Below are positions 31,720-42,180 of a stretch of DNA of 64,000 nucleotides, one piece after another. Both the position numbers and the translations under genes were made by a program. This DNA comes from Diplonema papillatum (Eukaryota > Euglenozoa > Diplonemea > Diplonemida > Diplonemidae), in contig JAPJBO010001004.1 of the NCBI GenBank assembly GCA_030068145.1, positions 1 through 64,000 on the forward strand, given 5' to 3'. Position 1 is the stretch's first letter. Each line of letters begins with the position of its first letter. The notes under the pieces were generated by a model. The model worked only from the letters and a program-made list of their open reading frames with translations, did not search any database and was not told where the DNA came from.

Positions 31720-31878
31720 AGAGTGGTCGGACCTGCTCGCTAGCAGGCCAGCCCAGGTCGCAGTGAGACTGGCGTTCACTGTGTGCTGAAGAAGCATTTT
31801 TTTGGGCTCCCGCTCCGGAAGCAACCGGATACCGGCAGCCCCGCTGTACCAACATGGCTTGTACAGTGTCCCGCGCTC

Positions 31879-31915
<37 letters not shown>

Positions 31916-32137
31916 CTCAACTTGTTGAACGCTTACGCCCGCCACCAAACCCAGATAGTGTGTCTTGTCATTTCCGGGGGTGCATGAGACCGACCCACAG
32001 TGCACGTTCGTTCGGAAAGCGAAATTCTCGTTTTCAGCGTTTTTAGAGCTCAAAGTTCGCGTGAGACCGGGGTTTTAGGTCTCACGCGAACTCGCGAAAG
32101 GTCTCCGGGTGACCTTTTGTTGTAAATTTGTTGCATT
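31143..32137. other. Homopolymer-rich spacer
   Basis: Poly-T at 31150-31177, 31318-31331 and 31398-31413; poly-A at 31686-31716 and 31880-31912. 31631-31712 duplicates 6640-6720. 31918-31965 is a fragment of family 2 (TTGAACGCTTACGCCCGCCA). 32040-32120 has a TTTTTAGAGCTCAAAGTTCG copy with a GGTCTCACGCGAA hairpin. No gene. Confidence 0.5.
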
Positions 32138-32340
32138 AGTGTGTGGGCCTTTGAAGCGTGGATGATGCCTCTCGCGCTGCTCCCCTTGAGGTTCCTGGCT
32201 CATGCCAAAGCGCCGCCGCCCGGGTTAAGGGGTTGCGGCATCAGGCGTGGGCCAGGGCCAGGGAGACTGTTCGGAGGGGTCACCACCCACCGTTCGCGGG
32301 CTTCGTTACTTCACTGCCCCCGGCTCTCCCCGGCCTTCGT
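32138..32340 (+). repeat. 200-bp duplicated segment, copy 1
   Basis: GTGTGTGGGCCTTTGAAGCG ... GCCAAAGCGCCGCCGCCCG ... TTCGCGGGCTTCGTTAC matches 43024-43215 with few changes. Confidence 0.8.
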
Positions 32341-32741
32341 CATCCCGGGGGAGGGTTTGCGAGCCGATTTCGAGCTCAAATGCTCTCGGCGAGCCTTCTT
32401 TTGAGCACAAAACGTTGTTTTTTCTGGATTTCGAGGCCCCAGGTAGGGAAACGTCTGTACAATGACTTTGACGCAGCACCCACCCGCAAAAGGAACTGAA
32501 CAAATTCTTAAAGTGCGCGACTCGGGAATGCGTGTTATCGAAGCATCGGTTGAAGAATTCGCGAGGCAAGACGCGTATACGAAGTACGATAGGTCATCGG
32601 GCACCATGAAGGGCTGGTCCCCCAGTGCTGGCCACTCAGGGCGCCAGTTTTTTTTTTTTTTTTTTTTTTTGGAGCGGGGGCAGGGATTTATATAGCTTTT
32701 CCTCCTCTGCAGAAAAGTCCTTGTCGCCCTCGGGGTCCTGT
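32341..32741. other. Unassigned spacer
   Basis: A short + frame near 32490-32615 (GTEQILKVRDSGMRVIEASV) has protein-like composition but no flanking support. Poly-T at 32648-32669. Confidence 0.35.
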
Positions 32742-34597
32742 GGTGGATCCAAAATTAATTAGAATTGGTAGTCAAGAGGCAAGCACTACCAGGCCAGCCC
32801 AGGCTAACCCACCCAACCTCAGTGTTGGAACAAGAATCAGACGAAATGGTTAAGCTAATTTGTAAGAGAGGGGGGTCTGGGGGGCAGCGCCCCCCAGCGC
32901 ACGGTACGGTACAGCGAAGAATTTCCGCACCGGTCAACTTCTAGTATTGAATCCAAATTCAGTTAGAACCGGTAGTCAACGTCTGATGCCGAACCCCAAA
33001 TCTAATTAGAATCGGTACTCAACGTCCAATTTCCGATTCCAAATTTAAATAGAATTGGTAGTCAACGTTCAAGGTTGGCTCCAAATTTAATTAAAATTGG
33101 TAGGCAACGTCTAGGTTCGGATCCAAAATCAATTAGACTTGGTAGTCAACGTCTGATGCCAAATCCAAAAATTAATTAGAATTGATAGGCAACGTCCAGT
33201 TTCGGATCCCAAATTTAACTACAATTGGTAGTCAACGTCCAGTTTCGGATTCCAAATTTAATTACAATCGGTAGTCAACGTCTGATGCCAAATCCAAAAT
33301 TTAATTAGAATTGGTAGTCAACTTCCAATTTCGGATTCCAAATTTAATTACAATCGGTAGTCAACGTCTGATGGCGTATCCAAATTTAATTAGACTTGGT
33401 AGTCAGCGTCCAATTTCGGGTCCCAAATTTAATTAGAAATGGTAGTCTACGTCCAATTTCGGATTCCAAATGTAATTACAATCGGTAGTCAACGTCTGAT
33501 GTCGTATCCAAATTTAATTAGAAGTGGTAGTCAACGTCTAATGTCGGATCCCAAATTTAATTAGAAGTGGCAGTGAACGTCTATTGTCGGATCCAAAATT
33601 AATTAGAATTGGTAGTCAACATCCAATTTCCGATCCCAAATTTAATTAGAATTGGTAGTCAACGTTCAATTTTGAATCCAGATTTAATTAGAATTGGTAG
33701 TCAACGTCCAATTTCCGATCCCAAATCTAATTAGAATTGGTAGTCAATGTTCAATTGGATCCAAATTTAACTAGAATTGGTAGTCAACGTTCAATTTTGA
33801 ATCCAGATTTAATTAGAATTGGTAGTCAACGTCCAATTTCCGATCCCAAATCTAATTAGAATTGGTAGTCAATGTTCAATTGGATCCAAATTTAATTAGA
33901 ATTGGTAGTCAACGTTCAATTTCCGATCCCAAATTTAATTAGAATTGGTAGTCAACATCCAATTTCGGATTCTGAATTTAATTAGAATTGGTAGTCAACG
34001 TCCAATTTCCGATCCCAAATTTAATTAGAATTGGTAGTCAACGTTCAATTTTGAATCCAAATTTAATTAGAATTGGTAGTCAACGTCCAATTTCCGATCC
34101 CAAATTTAATTAGAATTGGTAGTCAACGTCCAATTTCCGATCCCAAATTTAATTAGAATTGGTAGTCAACGTCCAATTTCGGATCCCAAATTTAATTAGA
34201 ATAGGTAGTCAACGTCCAATTTCGATCCCAAATTTAATTAGAATTGGTAGTCAACGTTCGATTTTGAATCCAAATTTAATTAGAATTGGTAGTCAACGTC
34301 CAATTTCCGATCCCAAATTTAATTAGAATTGGTAGTCAACGTCCAATTTCCGATCCCAAATTTAATTAGAATTGGTAGTCAACGTCCAATTTCGGATCCC
34401 AAATTTAATTAGAATAGGTAGTCAACGTCCAATTTCCGATCCAAATTTAATTAGAATTGGTAGTCAACGTTCGATTTTGAATCCAAATTTAATTAGAATT
34501 GGTAGTCAACGTCCAATTTCCGATCCCAAATTTAATTAGAATTGGTAGTCAACGTTCAATTTCCGATCCCAAATTTAATTAGACTTGGTAGTCAACG
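32742..34597. repeat. 43-bp satellite with higher-order units
   Basis: About 38 units around AATTGGTAGTCAACGTCCAA and TTTAATTAGA. About 170 bp of other sequence interrupts it near 32775-32945, including the hairpin CTGGGGGGC / GCCCCCCAG. Variants ending TTTTGAATCC recur at 34051, 34264 and 34477, so five-unit blocks of 213 bp have been copied; a three-unit block repeats at about 33665-33900. Confidence 0.95.
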
Positions 34598-34915
34598 TCT
34601 CGCCTCCCACCACCCCCTTTGGCCCTCCGCCCCTGGCCCTCCTGCCTCCTCTTTCCCCGCCTCCGTTTTACTCTTCCTGCCCCCATGGCTTCGCCATGGC
34701 TTTCGCCATGACTTCGCCATGGCTTCGCCATGGCTTCGTCCCTCACCCCCGCTGATCCCGGTTGGTAGTGACCCGGCCCTACCCCAACCCCCAGCCCAAA
34801 ATTAAGGCAATTTTTTTTTTTTCGCGCTCGGGGTGGCCCCGAGCCCCAGACCCATATATAAATCACTGAGCGGGGGGTTTACCCCCACGCGTAAGACCCC
34901 CCTTTTTAAATCACT
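34598..34915. other. C-rich stretch, ATGGCTTCGCC palindromic repeat and hairpins
   Basis: 34683-34738 repeats CATGGCTTCGC with overlapping inverse copies. Hairpins CTCGGGG / CCCCGAG at 34828 and GGGGG / CCCCC at 34875-34890. No gene. Confidence 0.55.
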
Positions 34916-35330
34916 GGTTTCCATTGATACAACCTGTTTGTTGTCGTGTACTATTTTGTAGCGTTATTTTTTTGTGTTTGCTTGGAAAGACATTTCGGGG
35001 TGCCACGCTTTGCAGCCAAGAAACGAAAGGAGGTGCCACCAAGTTCCACTTTCACTTCTCAGCCAGGTTGGCTTTCTTAGCGCTTTTTCTTTTTTTCTTT
35101 TGTGTTGCCGGCAATCAACCGGGGTTGAAGTACAGTGTTTTCTTTTTTCTTTTTTTGGAACAACATACCACGCTGGACATGTCAGTACAAAAAAGAAAGT
35201 TGGCAGCGTTGGAACCTGCCATGTAAAGATAGAAACAGGTCCTTCGCACACACATCGGCGATCTCTCTCTTCCGACGACTCTTGTACGTACCGACGTTAA
35301 ATGGGCGCACGTGCTCAACGACGCCTTTTC
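34916..35330. other. Unassigned T-rich spacer
   Basis: Two overlapping + frames exist with no supported family. No repeat relation seen. Confidence 0.35.
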
Positions 35331-35612
35331 TTTTTTAGAGTTAAAGTTCGCTTGAAATACCGGGGTTTTAGGGTCTCCGTGTGACCGTTCATGAATGGGT
35401 TCTCTTAGAGCAAGAAAGGGCTTTATGGTTACGGATTGTATATTTAGTGCATGCTTTCGTTATGGGTTATGGCTAGCCATATCCGGGACTGTTTGTGACC
35501 GACACCAAGTACATTCCTTCGTGGAGTGTAATCTTGGGCCCCCCACGTTCTACAAGTTGAGCAGGGGTTGCCTTGTAGCCCGTACCGGTCTGTTGTCCGC
35601 GTTTTTATGGTA
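35331..35612 (+). repeat. TTTTTTAGAGT / GACCGACACC composite repeat, fullest copy
   Basis: TTTTTTAGAGTTAAAGTTCG, CTTGAAATACCGGGGTTTTA, GGGTCTCCGTGTGACC, GAATGGGTTCTCTTAGAGC, then GTGACCGACACCAAG, TTGGGCCCCCCACGTTC, TACAAGTTGAGCAGGGGTTG and CGTACCGGTC. Copies at 11943 and 24312 share the same order. Confidence 0.75.
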
Positions 35613-35616
35613 CCCC

Positions 35617-35785
35617 GGGTAAAGGGGGGGGTCGAATAATAACAGTTATTTGACACACGTCTGGTTGTCTAAAAACACTACCACTATTTGATCCTGCTAC
35701 TGTTCGGCTACCCGGAACTTTTTTTTATTATTCGGCAAATCGAATAATAACACAGTGTTATTATTCGACCCCCCCCCCTTTACTA
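35617..35785. mobile_element. Short MITE with TAAAGGGGGGGTCGAATAAT ends
   Basis: A 169-bp unit. The left arm TAAAGGGGGGGTCGAATAAT and its inverse at the right are nearly perfect. The core has ACACCTGTTATTATTCG-like self-complementarity. Its borders resemble the halves at 9537 and 11278. No coding capacity, so it would depend on a transposase elsewhere. Confidence 0.75.
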
Positions 35786-35929
35786 CCCCGAAACCCCCGT
35801 ATTCCGTAGTTCCTGCGTAGAACTTTGGGTGCGTGAGCCCCTCCGAAGAAAGGTCCGTCGCACTAGTTCCAGGCTACTTAGCCCTGGTCTCTGGGTCGCG
35901 TCCCCCTCCTTCTCTTCGTCGCCTGGTCT

Positions 35930-36426
35930 TGCGTCTTTAACTACGGCTAACCATGTTTGTAAGTGTTGCGACCGACACCAAGAAAAAAATCGCTTTGAAT
36001 TTAGTCTTGGGCCCCCCACGCTTTTTATTCGGCGCTTTCGTTTTGCGAAAATACACATATTTCGACGGAGGCTAGAGGGGGGGGGGAGAGACACAATGCA
36101 ACCACAAAGTGGGTCCTTCTTGTCGAACGCTTTCGCCCGCCAGATTTACCTTGTGCTTCGAATAGGCCGCAGCACATTTCCTCCCTTTGAGATTTTGACT
36201 GTTGCTATATAGTGGCGGCACTGTCTTTTAGAGTGAAAGTTCGCTTGAAACTCCGGGGTTTTAAAGTCTCCGGGTGACCTTCGTCGTTAAGGGAAGATAT
36301 TCTTTGTGCTCTGAGTGTCGTAAGAGTGGTGGTTACACGAGGTAAGAGGATCGGTGGGTATCTTGGTCGTTGGTCATTGGTGGTTTCGGCCATTGTCCAC
36401 ATACCTTACTTACGGTAGGCCCTCCT
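35930..36426 (+). repeat. Chain of three dispersed repeats
   Basis: 35955-36020: GCGACCGACACCAAGA / TTGGGCCCCCCACGC. 36040-36215: family 2 fragment (TTTCGACGGAGGCTAGAGG ... CCGCAGCACATTTCCTCC). 36228-36290: TTTTAGAGTGAAAGTTCGCT copy. 36317-36426: block shared with 15854-15965. Confidence 0.7.
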
Positions 36427-37366
36427 CTTTTGACAGAGTGTGCCTATGCCTCTCATCCCGCCTTCAAGACACGTGCTCTCGACAGACGCTAGCGCTGTGC
36501 AAGCAGGCGGCAGGACACCTCGCCCAGGTGGGTTGCGTCACCTCCCCGATGCGAGCTGAACGCCGGTTGGATGCGGGCGACTGCACCTTAAGAACTTCGT
36601 TTTGATTATTCCTTCTCGGGTTAAGAGACCAACAAAAAGAGTCGAGAGAATCGATCCCTTGTTATTCCATGCTTTATCATTCACGGCGAACGCCTGCTTT
36701 GGGCACGCTGGTTTGTTCACAGGGAAGCCCCGCACCCGCGGCGTCGGCTGGTTTTTGAAAGGGCTGCCTTATTGTTATTTTGATTAAACTCACACGAATC
36801 TGAAACAGTTAGCGGTGTGTGTTGCAGTCGTTTTGGCATGCTTTACCGCATGCATATTGGAATCGCAAAGTGTTGGTGGGTTTGTGTGTCCACACGCACA
36901 TCGGATCACAAAGCGGAAGATGCCTGCAGCTAACCTTCACGTGTACGATCTAGCAAGCAACCTGACCAATGAGAAGAGTGCAGGCGGCCCGCGGACATCG
37001 TCAGTGAAGGGGGTGCAAAATTCTTCTTATGCTTAGAGTGCAAGTTCGCGCTGACGATCTGGGGTTGTATAGTCTCCGGATGATCATCGTCGAAAGGACC
37101 CCTTTGCTGAATCGTATATTGGTGATCACGTCTTGTTTGTGCTAATGGCATTGCATGTGCGTGTGTGTGGGTGTGGAAAATTCATGCATGGGTGACCCCT
37201 GGTGCGGAGTATGGCCCAGGCGCCGTAGGCTCCCTCACGTCGCAGCCTGACGCTCCTTCTTGCCGCCTGTAGTGACCACGCGCTGTCCGGAACTGTGGCC
37301 TTGTTTGAAAATGGCTCCCTGCTTCGTGTGCCGTGTGCTGCTGGCTGCAACATGTATCCGGAGGGG

Positions 37367-37405
<39 letters not shown>

Positions 37406-37960
37406 TCCGTGTGGGTGCGTGTGTGTTGCCTGTTGCCGACTAATGTTAGCGCTCACGCTAAGCGCGCTTTTTTTTCTTGAAAGGATGCCAATACTGCAGG
37501 GAATAGTTGGCTAGACCTCTTGAGTTTGTGCTGACCACGAATTGGGGAGTCGGGAGAACCTACAAAGCCAAAAGCAGGACCGACCCCCCCGTTCGTGAGA
37601 AAAAAGCGAAGAATAAAAACACCTTCTTTTTTCCATCTATCTTTGTCAAGAGCTGCAACTCAACTATTCCCCCTTATTGTGTGTGTGTGCCCAGTGCTCC
37701 CGCTCAAACCTCACTTTTTAGTGAGGAACCGGAAAACCTGGGCTGGGCTTTTTTTCCCCCTCCGTTGGTGCAGGTTACAAGCATCTTTTTGCAGGGGGCC
37801 ACCCAAATCTTCCAAAGGGGGGGATCCGGGGGGAAAATGTTTCTTGGGTATAGATCGCCTACATACACTCAGCCGCGCGTGCCTTCATTGCGAAGGTTAC
37901 TGCTGCGGGTGGCAGCTGTGTCAGGTCAAGTAGCGAGATCTGAGGCCCTGTGAAGGCTGA
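36427..37960. other. Unassigned, with a (GT)n run
   Basis: 36430-36590 is weakly similar to 44760-44900 (CAGACGCTAGCGCTGTGCA). 37035-37100 has an AGAGTGCAAGTTCGCGC / AGTCTCCGGATGA short-repeat copy. 37370-37400 is (GT)n. No supported gene. Confidence 0.45.
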
Positions 37961-38201
37961 GGGCACACCAAAGCAGGGCTGCATCCTCGCGTTGTAGCCG
38001 TGTTGTGTATAAGGCTTCGTGGGGGTCTGGTCAACCACCTCATCGCTATAGGGCACAAACCTTTCTCGACAGTGATTGGACAGTCGGGATTGCCGGGGGC
38101 GGGTCTCCATGAAGAAGAAGATTGTAAAGCAAGACCTGCCCCCTGCGCCTGCTGTCTCCGGCTGCTTCGGCAGACGACACATACTACTACTACTACTACT
38201 T
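37961..38201 (-). repeat. 240-bp repeat, left copy flanking the hAT remnant
   Basis: Closely matches 40872-41102 in the same orientation. Ends in (TAC)n. On the minus strand it encodes RLSNHCRERFVPYSDEV and TPTKPYTQHGYNARMQPC, residues largely kept in the other copy (SNHCREGCAYCDEV), so it may derive from a coding segment with paired cysteines. Family not recognised. Confidence 0.6.
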
Positions 38202-38573
38202 TTTTCACTCCATCTTCTGTGGCTGGAGCCTAGTTTTAAGTGATGGTCAAGTGGGCCCGCCGCCAAGCGAGTGTGTGCAGAAACTTGCCATGGGTGGGCA
38301 GGACACTAGAAAAGGGTACGTAGGTTTCTTTGTTGATTCGTGGATTTGGACAAGCAAGGCAAGGTTGACAACAACAACAAAAAAAAAAAAAAGAAGAAGC
38401 AGAAGAAGACGAAGATAAAAATAGCGATATAACAAAAGGATGAAAAGCTTTTCAGGCGGGGGGGGAGCGGTGAAATGGTTATTGCTCCTTTTTTTCTTCT
38501 TTTTTTTTTCTGCATGCACCATGTCCAGCCCTTGGATGGGTTGCAGGGTGGGGGTGAGTGGAACAGAACGAGG
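38202..38573. other. Unassigned spacer with A-rich and T-rich runs
   Basis: AAGAAGAAGCAGAAGAAGAC-type low complexity at 38383-38420. No gene. Confidence 0.45.
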
Positions 38574-38860
38574 AAAATACTCGACGTAGCTGCTTTGACT
38601 CCGGAGAAATATAAAGGCAGAGGGGCAAATACAATACAAAAATAATCTGATTTGTTCTTCGCTTACACCACCGTGTGTTGTTTTCTCACTCAGGACTTTG
38701 ACCTGTGTGTGTTTGTGTGATTTGTCGTGTAGGGGTAGACCCGCATGACCTCACATCCGTTCAACACGTGGTTCGGTAGTTACAGCACTTGGGATCCCTT
38801 CGGTTGTCTGGCAGCAATCGTCGAGCACTTCCTTCCAAGCAGGCGATTTCGTAAAGAAAA
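38574..38860 (+). repeat. SINE-like family 1, copy 4
   Basis: AAATACTCGACGTAGCTGC to GCAGGCGATTTCGTAAAG. The middle is near consensus (CTCACTCAGGACTTTGACC, CACTTGGGATCCCTTCGG). Confidence 0.85.
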
Positions 38861-39330
38861 ACGCGGGCTTTTGTTGCAGACTGCTTCAAAACTCAAGAAG
38901 CCGGTATTTCTGAGTCACCGTGAGGCATAGAAGGGCGGGTAGCGTTGCAGAAATCACTGACGGTTGGGTAGGTAAGCTTTGCTTTTTTCTTGTCATTTTC
39001 TTACAACGCAACACTTGTGTTTTTTTTCTTTCTTTTTTTTTCTTACTTTGGCGGCAAGTTTGGCCGGGCAGCATACTAGCTCTGACCTCGACCCCCGAGC
39101 CCAGAACTGGTAAACTGGTCTGTATCCAAATTTTGTGCACAGGGGGTGTTGCAGGAGGGCAGCCACCCCCGTTCGGCAACGAATGCCTGCAGAGCGAAGT
39201 CGTACCGGATAGCGGTGGGATGGTGGACAGAGAACGAAGAAAGCCATACGCCTGCTACGGGAAACAAAGGGACGAGCGGGCCAACAACAGCGTCAATGAA
39301 GGGCCGATTGCAGCAGCCTTGGGTTAGTCA
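38861..39330. other. Unassigned spacer
   Basis: Lies between a family 1 copy and the hAT remnant. T-rich at 39018-39045. It probably contains the 3' end of the hAT-type element, but no terminal repeat was identified. Confidence 0.35.
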
Positions 39331-40367
39331 TCATATTTTTGCGCATGACCCCCACTTTGTCGACGCACGTTTTTCATACTCCGGCCGCGTGGCGAAGTTC
39401 AGCGTTCGTGGGCTCGCAATCCACGCATTGAGGTACGCCTCCATAGCGCTCCTCCGGATGCCGCTGCCACGTTCATACGGCACGTCGGCCAGCGTCTGCT
39501 CGTGAAGCCTCTTCCTGGCTTTTGTCAGCACCCTTTGCATGTTTGAAAAAAAGGCACGCTCGACCGATGCTGTCCCCATTGGCAGGACAACAGCAATGGC
39601 AAACAGCTTGTTTGTCTCTGGAAATGCCGTCGAAAGGTTCGATGACTTCAGCAGCCCCAGCATGACGTCTTCGACGCCCATTGCTGCCGCACGATCTCCG
39701 CGCAGAACGGCTCGAGTTCGTGGAGCAGAACAGTCCGACGGTTCTCGAAAAGAAAGGGGCCACTAGCGACTATGTCAGTTTTTTCTTCCGAACAGTTCTT
39801 GGAAGTATGCGGCCCGGAGCAGTGGGCGAGAATGTGCCCCAGCTCCTTTTTGGCAGCAACCAAGTCGATCTTCCCGTTGGCGAATGTTGGGCCCTTGGGA
39901 TCGTAGAGCGAGAACGCCTGCAGGCAAGCTGACGTTCCCAACTCTTCATCGAAGGCCTTTGCCAGAGCCTTGAGGTATGGCACTGCAACGCTGTGGTGCC
40001 ACGTCGTCAGCTCTTCGTGTGTCGCCCACGGTTGCTGAAAGATGCCTGTTGTTGCTGCGTTGAGGACCATGTGGCAGTTGAAGTACTTCGTATACTGCTT
40101 TGGTTCATTGGCGATGTCCAAGATCTTTTTCTTGTAGTGCCCCTTCGGAGACACAACTTGCGCGAAGAACGACGAAGCCTTCTGCAGAGCTGACGAGAAG
40201 TGCGCAACAACTGGGAGGGTGACCTCGTAAAGAAACAACGCGAACATCGGTCCCTTCTTCTGCATGTGCTCAGACACTTCTCTCGCCGCCTCATTGGCTT
40301 CAGAAAGAGCGGTAGCGGTTGCATTGTGTAGCAGCGCAAACATGTTGGTCGATGTGCTTCTCCGCAT
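39331..40367 (-). pseudogene. hAT-superfamily transposase remnant, N-terminally truncated and frameshifted
   Basis: Cut-and-paste DNA transposase. The 3' part (39331-39681) ends with the hAT C-terminal dimerisation pattern: LFAIAVVLPMGTASVERAFF, then RVLTKARKRLHEQTL and an LNAWI helix. The 5' part (40367 to about 39690) lies in another frame, encodes a helical region (NCHMVLNAATTGIFQQPW, DLVAAKKELGHILAH), and resembles the insertion region of hAT proteins related to animal ZNF862/KIAA1586-type genes. The frame changes near 39685-39695. The BED zinc finger and first catalytic Asp are absent; upstream sequence is a GGTAGTACACTGTGG tandem repeat. It cannot make an active transposase. The assignment rests on the dimerisation motif, which is strong; the subfamily is inference. 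Confidence 0.75.
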
Positions 40368-40377
40368 TGGCGCCACA

Positions 40378-40550
40378 CTGTGGCACCCGGTGGTTGAACA
40401 CGGTGGTAGTACACTGTGGTCACTGTGGTACCCCGTGGTGCAAGGTGGTAGTACACTGTGGTCACTGCGGTACCCCGTGGTGCAAGGTGGTAGTACACTG
40501 TGGGACCCTGTACACACTGTAGTACACAGTGTGTAGTACACTGTGGGTAG
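40378..40550. repeat. GTGGTAGTACACTGTGGTCA tandem repeat
   Basis: Three units of about 50 bp, with degenerate single units and a GTGTACTAC / GTAGTACAC palindrome near 40515-40545. It replaces the 5' part of the transposase gene. Poly-T at 40587-40605 follows. Confidence 0.8.
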
Positions 40551-40871
40551 CCGGTTCCTCAGGGAAAATAATAATAGCTGAGATTTTTTTTTTTTTTTTT
40601 TTTTGATCCAGACCAGTTTCCAGACCAACTCTGGTCTGACGACCAGCTGACCCCCCCCAAGCTAGTAGGCTGAAGTATTGGTGTCATCGGCTGGCGACAT
40701 TGTCGACCGCACCTTAATTGAGTCGCGGTCGCCGATCCCCCAACCGCCAGCATCATGTACTTGATGCGAAGCGGAACAAGTGCTGCCAGCACCGCCCGGC
40801 GAATAGAGGGCCACCAGAGTGGCAAATCGACCGGTCGGGGGGTGCTTAGCAGCCAATGGCTTGATGGTTGA

Positions 40872-41102
40872 GTGCACACCTAGGCAGGGCTGCATCCTCG
40901 TGTTGTAGCCGTGTTGTGTATTTGGCTTCGTGGGGGCCTGGTCAGCCACCTCATCACAATAAGCGCAACCTTCTCGACAGTGATTGGACAGCCGGGATGC
41001 CGGGGGTGGGTCTCCATGAACAGAAAAGTAAAGCAAGACCTGCCCCCTGCGCCTGCTGTCTCCGGCTGCTTCGGCAGACGACACATACTACTACTACTAC
41101 TT
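40872..41102 (-). repeat. 240-bp repeat, right copy flanking the hAT remnant
   Basis: Matches 37961-38201 in the same orientation (GCAGGGCTGCATCCTCG, CGACAGTGATTGGACAG, GCCTGCTGTCTCCGGCTGC, (TAC)n). Together the pair brackets about 2.7 kb that contains the transposase remnant. Confidence 0.65.
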
Positions 41103-41557
41103 ACCGACAAGTACAAACCGGCGTGTTCGTTAGCGTTTATTGTGGATTAAAGGCTCGGTATTTCAGGGTCCTCCAGTTGACCATTGAACCATTGAGGCTA
41201 GGAGTCCGGATGTTGGCATATTTGCACACTCTGACACGACCCATTTCACGGCTCGCGCTGAAAGGTGCGACGCGGAAGCGGCCCCTGCCGGAGTCCTCGA
41301 AGCTCGCAGCCCCGACAGGGAAGCCACGATGGGAAGCACCAGCACCAGCCCCCACCGCCCCCCTCGAACGCAACACAAGATATTCCCAAAGAATTCTCGG
41401 GACCAACTTTTTGGACCCGACTCCTCGGAAACGTATCCAAAATTTGTGGAACCGACTGTTTTCACCCAATTTTTTGCGAACCAAAGACTGGCAAAGTTTC
41501 GGCACCGACGTCTCGGAAAAAATTGCGGAAGGCCCAAAATGGCAACAAGATTTTTCG
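41103..41557. other. Spacer starting with the AGCGTTTATTGTGG repeat
   Basis: 41130-41200 resembles 24312-24370 and 50827-50900. The rest is unassigned. Confidence 0.45.
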
Positions 41558-42180
41558 TCCCATAAGCAGGGCTTACGCTCCGTTTCCGGTCTCAGAGAAA
41601 ATACGTGTGGTCCACATGTGGGCGCTTCAGGCTCGAGGGGAAAAAAACCTTTCCCCTCATGTGCGACGGCAAAAAAAATAGCGTCGCTAGGTAGCTGCTG
41701 GACTTGGCGACACCTGGCTGTGCGGCCTTGACCACTAGTGGGCCTAGACTCCCCTGCGTGTGGACCAATAAATCAAAATACTCGACGTAGCTGCTTCGAC
41801 TCCGAATGGAAGGGGGGAAATATAGAGGTAAGGGGCAAATACAATACAAACACAATCTGATTTGTTCTTCGCTTACACCACCGTGTGTTGTTTTCTCACT
41901 CAGGATTTTTTGACCTGTTGTGTTTGTGTGATTTGTCGTGTAGGGGTAGACCCGCATGACCTCACGTCCGTTCAACACGTGGTTCGGTAGTTACAGCACT
42001 TGGGATCCCTTCTGTTCTTTGTCGGGCAGCATCGTCGAGCATTTCCTTTCAAGCTGGCGCTTATGTAAAAATCCACATGTGGTACCTGTGGATCCACACG
42101 TGGGGGAACAGAATCCAAAAATAATTAACGTGTGGAAATCCACACGTTCCACACGTGGAGCGTAAGCCCTGGCCCCATAA
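41558..42180. mobile_element. Inverted-repeat element with CACACGTG motifs, split by a family 1 insertion
   Basis: The outer arms CAGGGCTTACGCTCC (41568) and its inverse GGAGCGTAAGCCCTG (42158) are perfect; next to them are CACGTGTGG-type palindromes (CCACATGTGG, CCACACGTGG). The inner 41775-42070 is a SINE-like family 1 copy, so that copy inserted later, or the two moved together. Confidence 0.65.
41775..42070 (+). repeat. SINE-like family 1, copy 5 (near consensus)
   Basis: About 295 bp: AAAATACTCGACGTAGCTGC, GGAGGAAATATAGAGG-like stretch, TTCTTCGCTTACACCACC, CTCACTCAGGATTTTTTGACC, GTAGACCCGCATGACCTCAC, GTTCGGTAGTTACAGC, GGCGCTTATGTAAAAA. One of the most complete copies. Confidence 0.9.

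Noticed and set aside
32870..32910. Helitron 3' hairpin (CTGGGGGGC / GCCCCCCAG)
   Set aside because: No CTRR end or TC start and no Rep/helicase gene; it lies within a satellite interruption.
37961..41102. LTR retrotransposon with 240-bp LTRs around the transposase
   Set aside because: No reverse transcriptase, primer-binding site or TG...CA ends; the enclosed gene is of hAT type.
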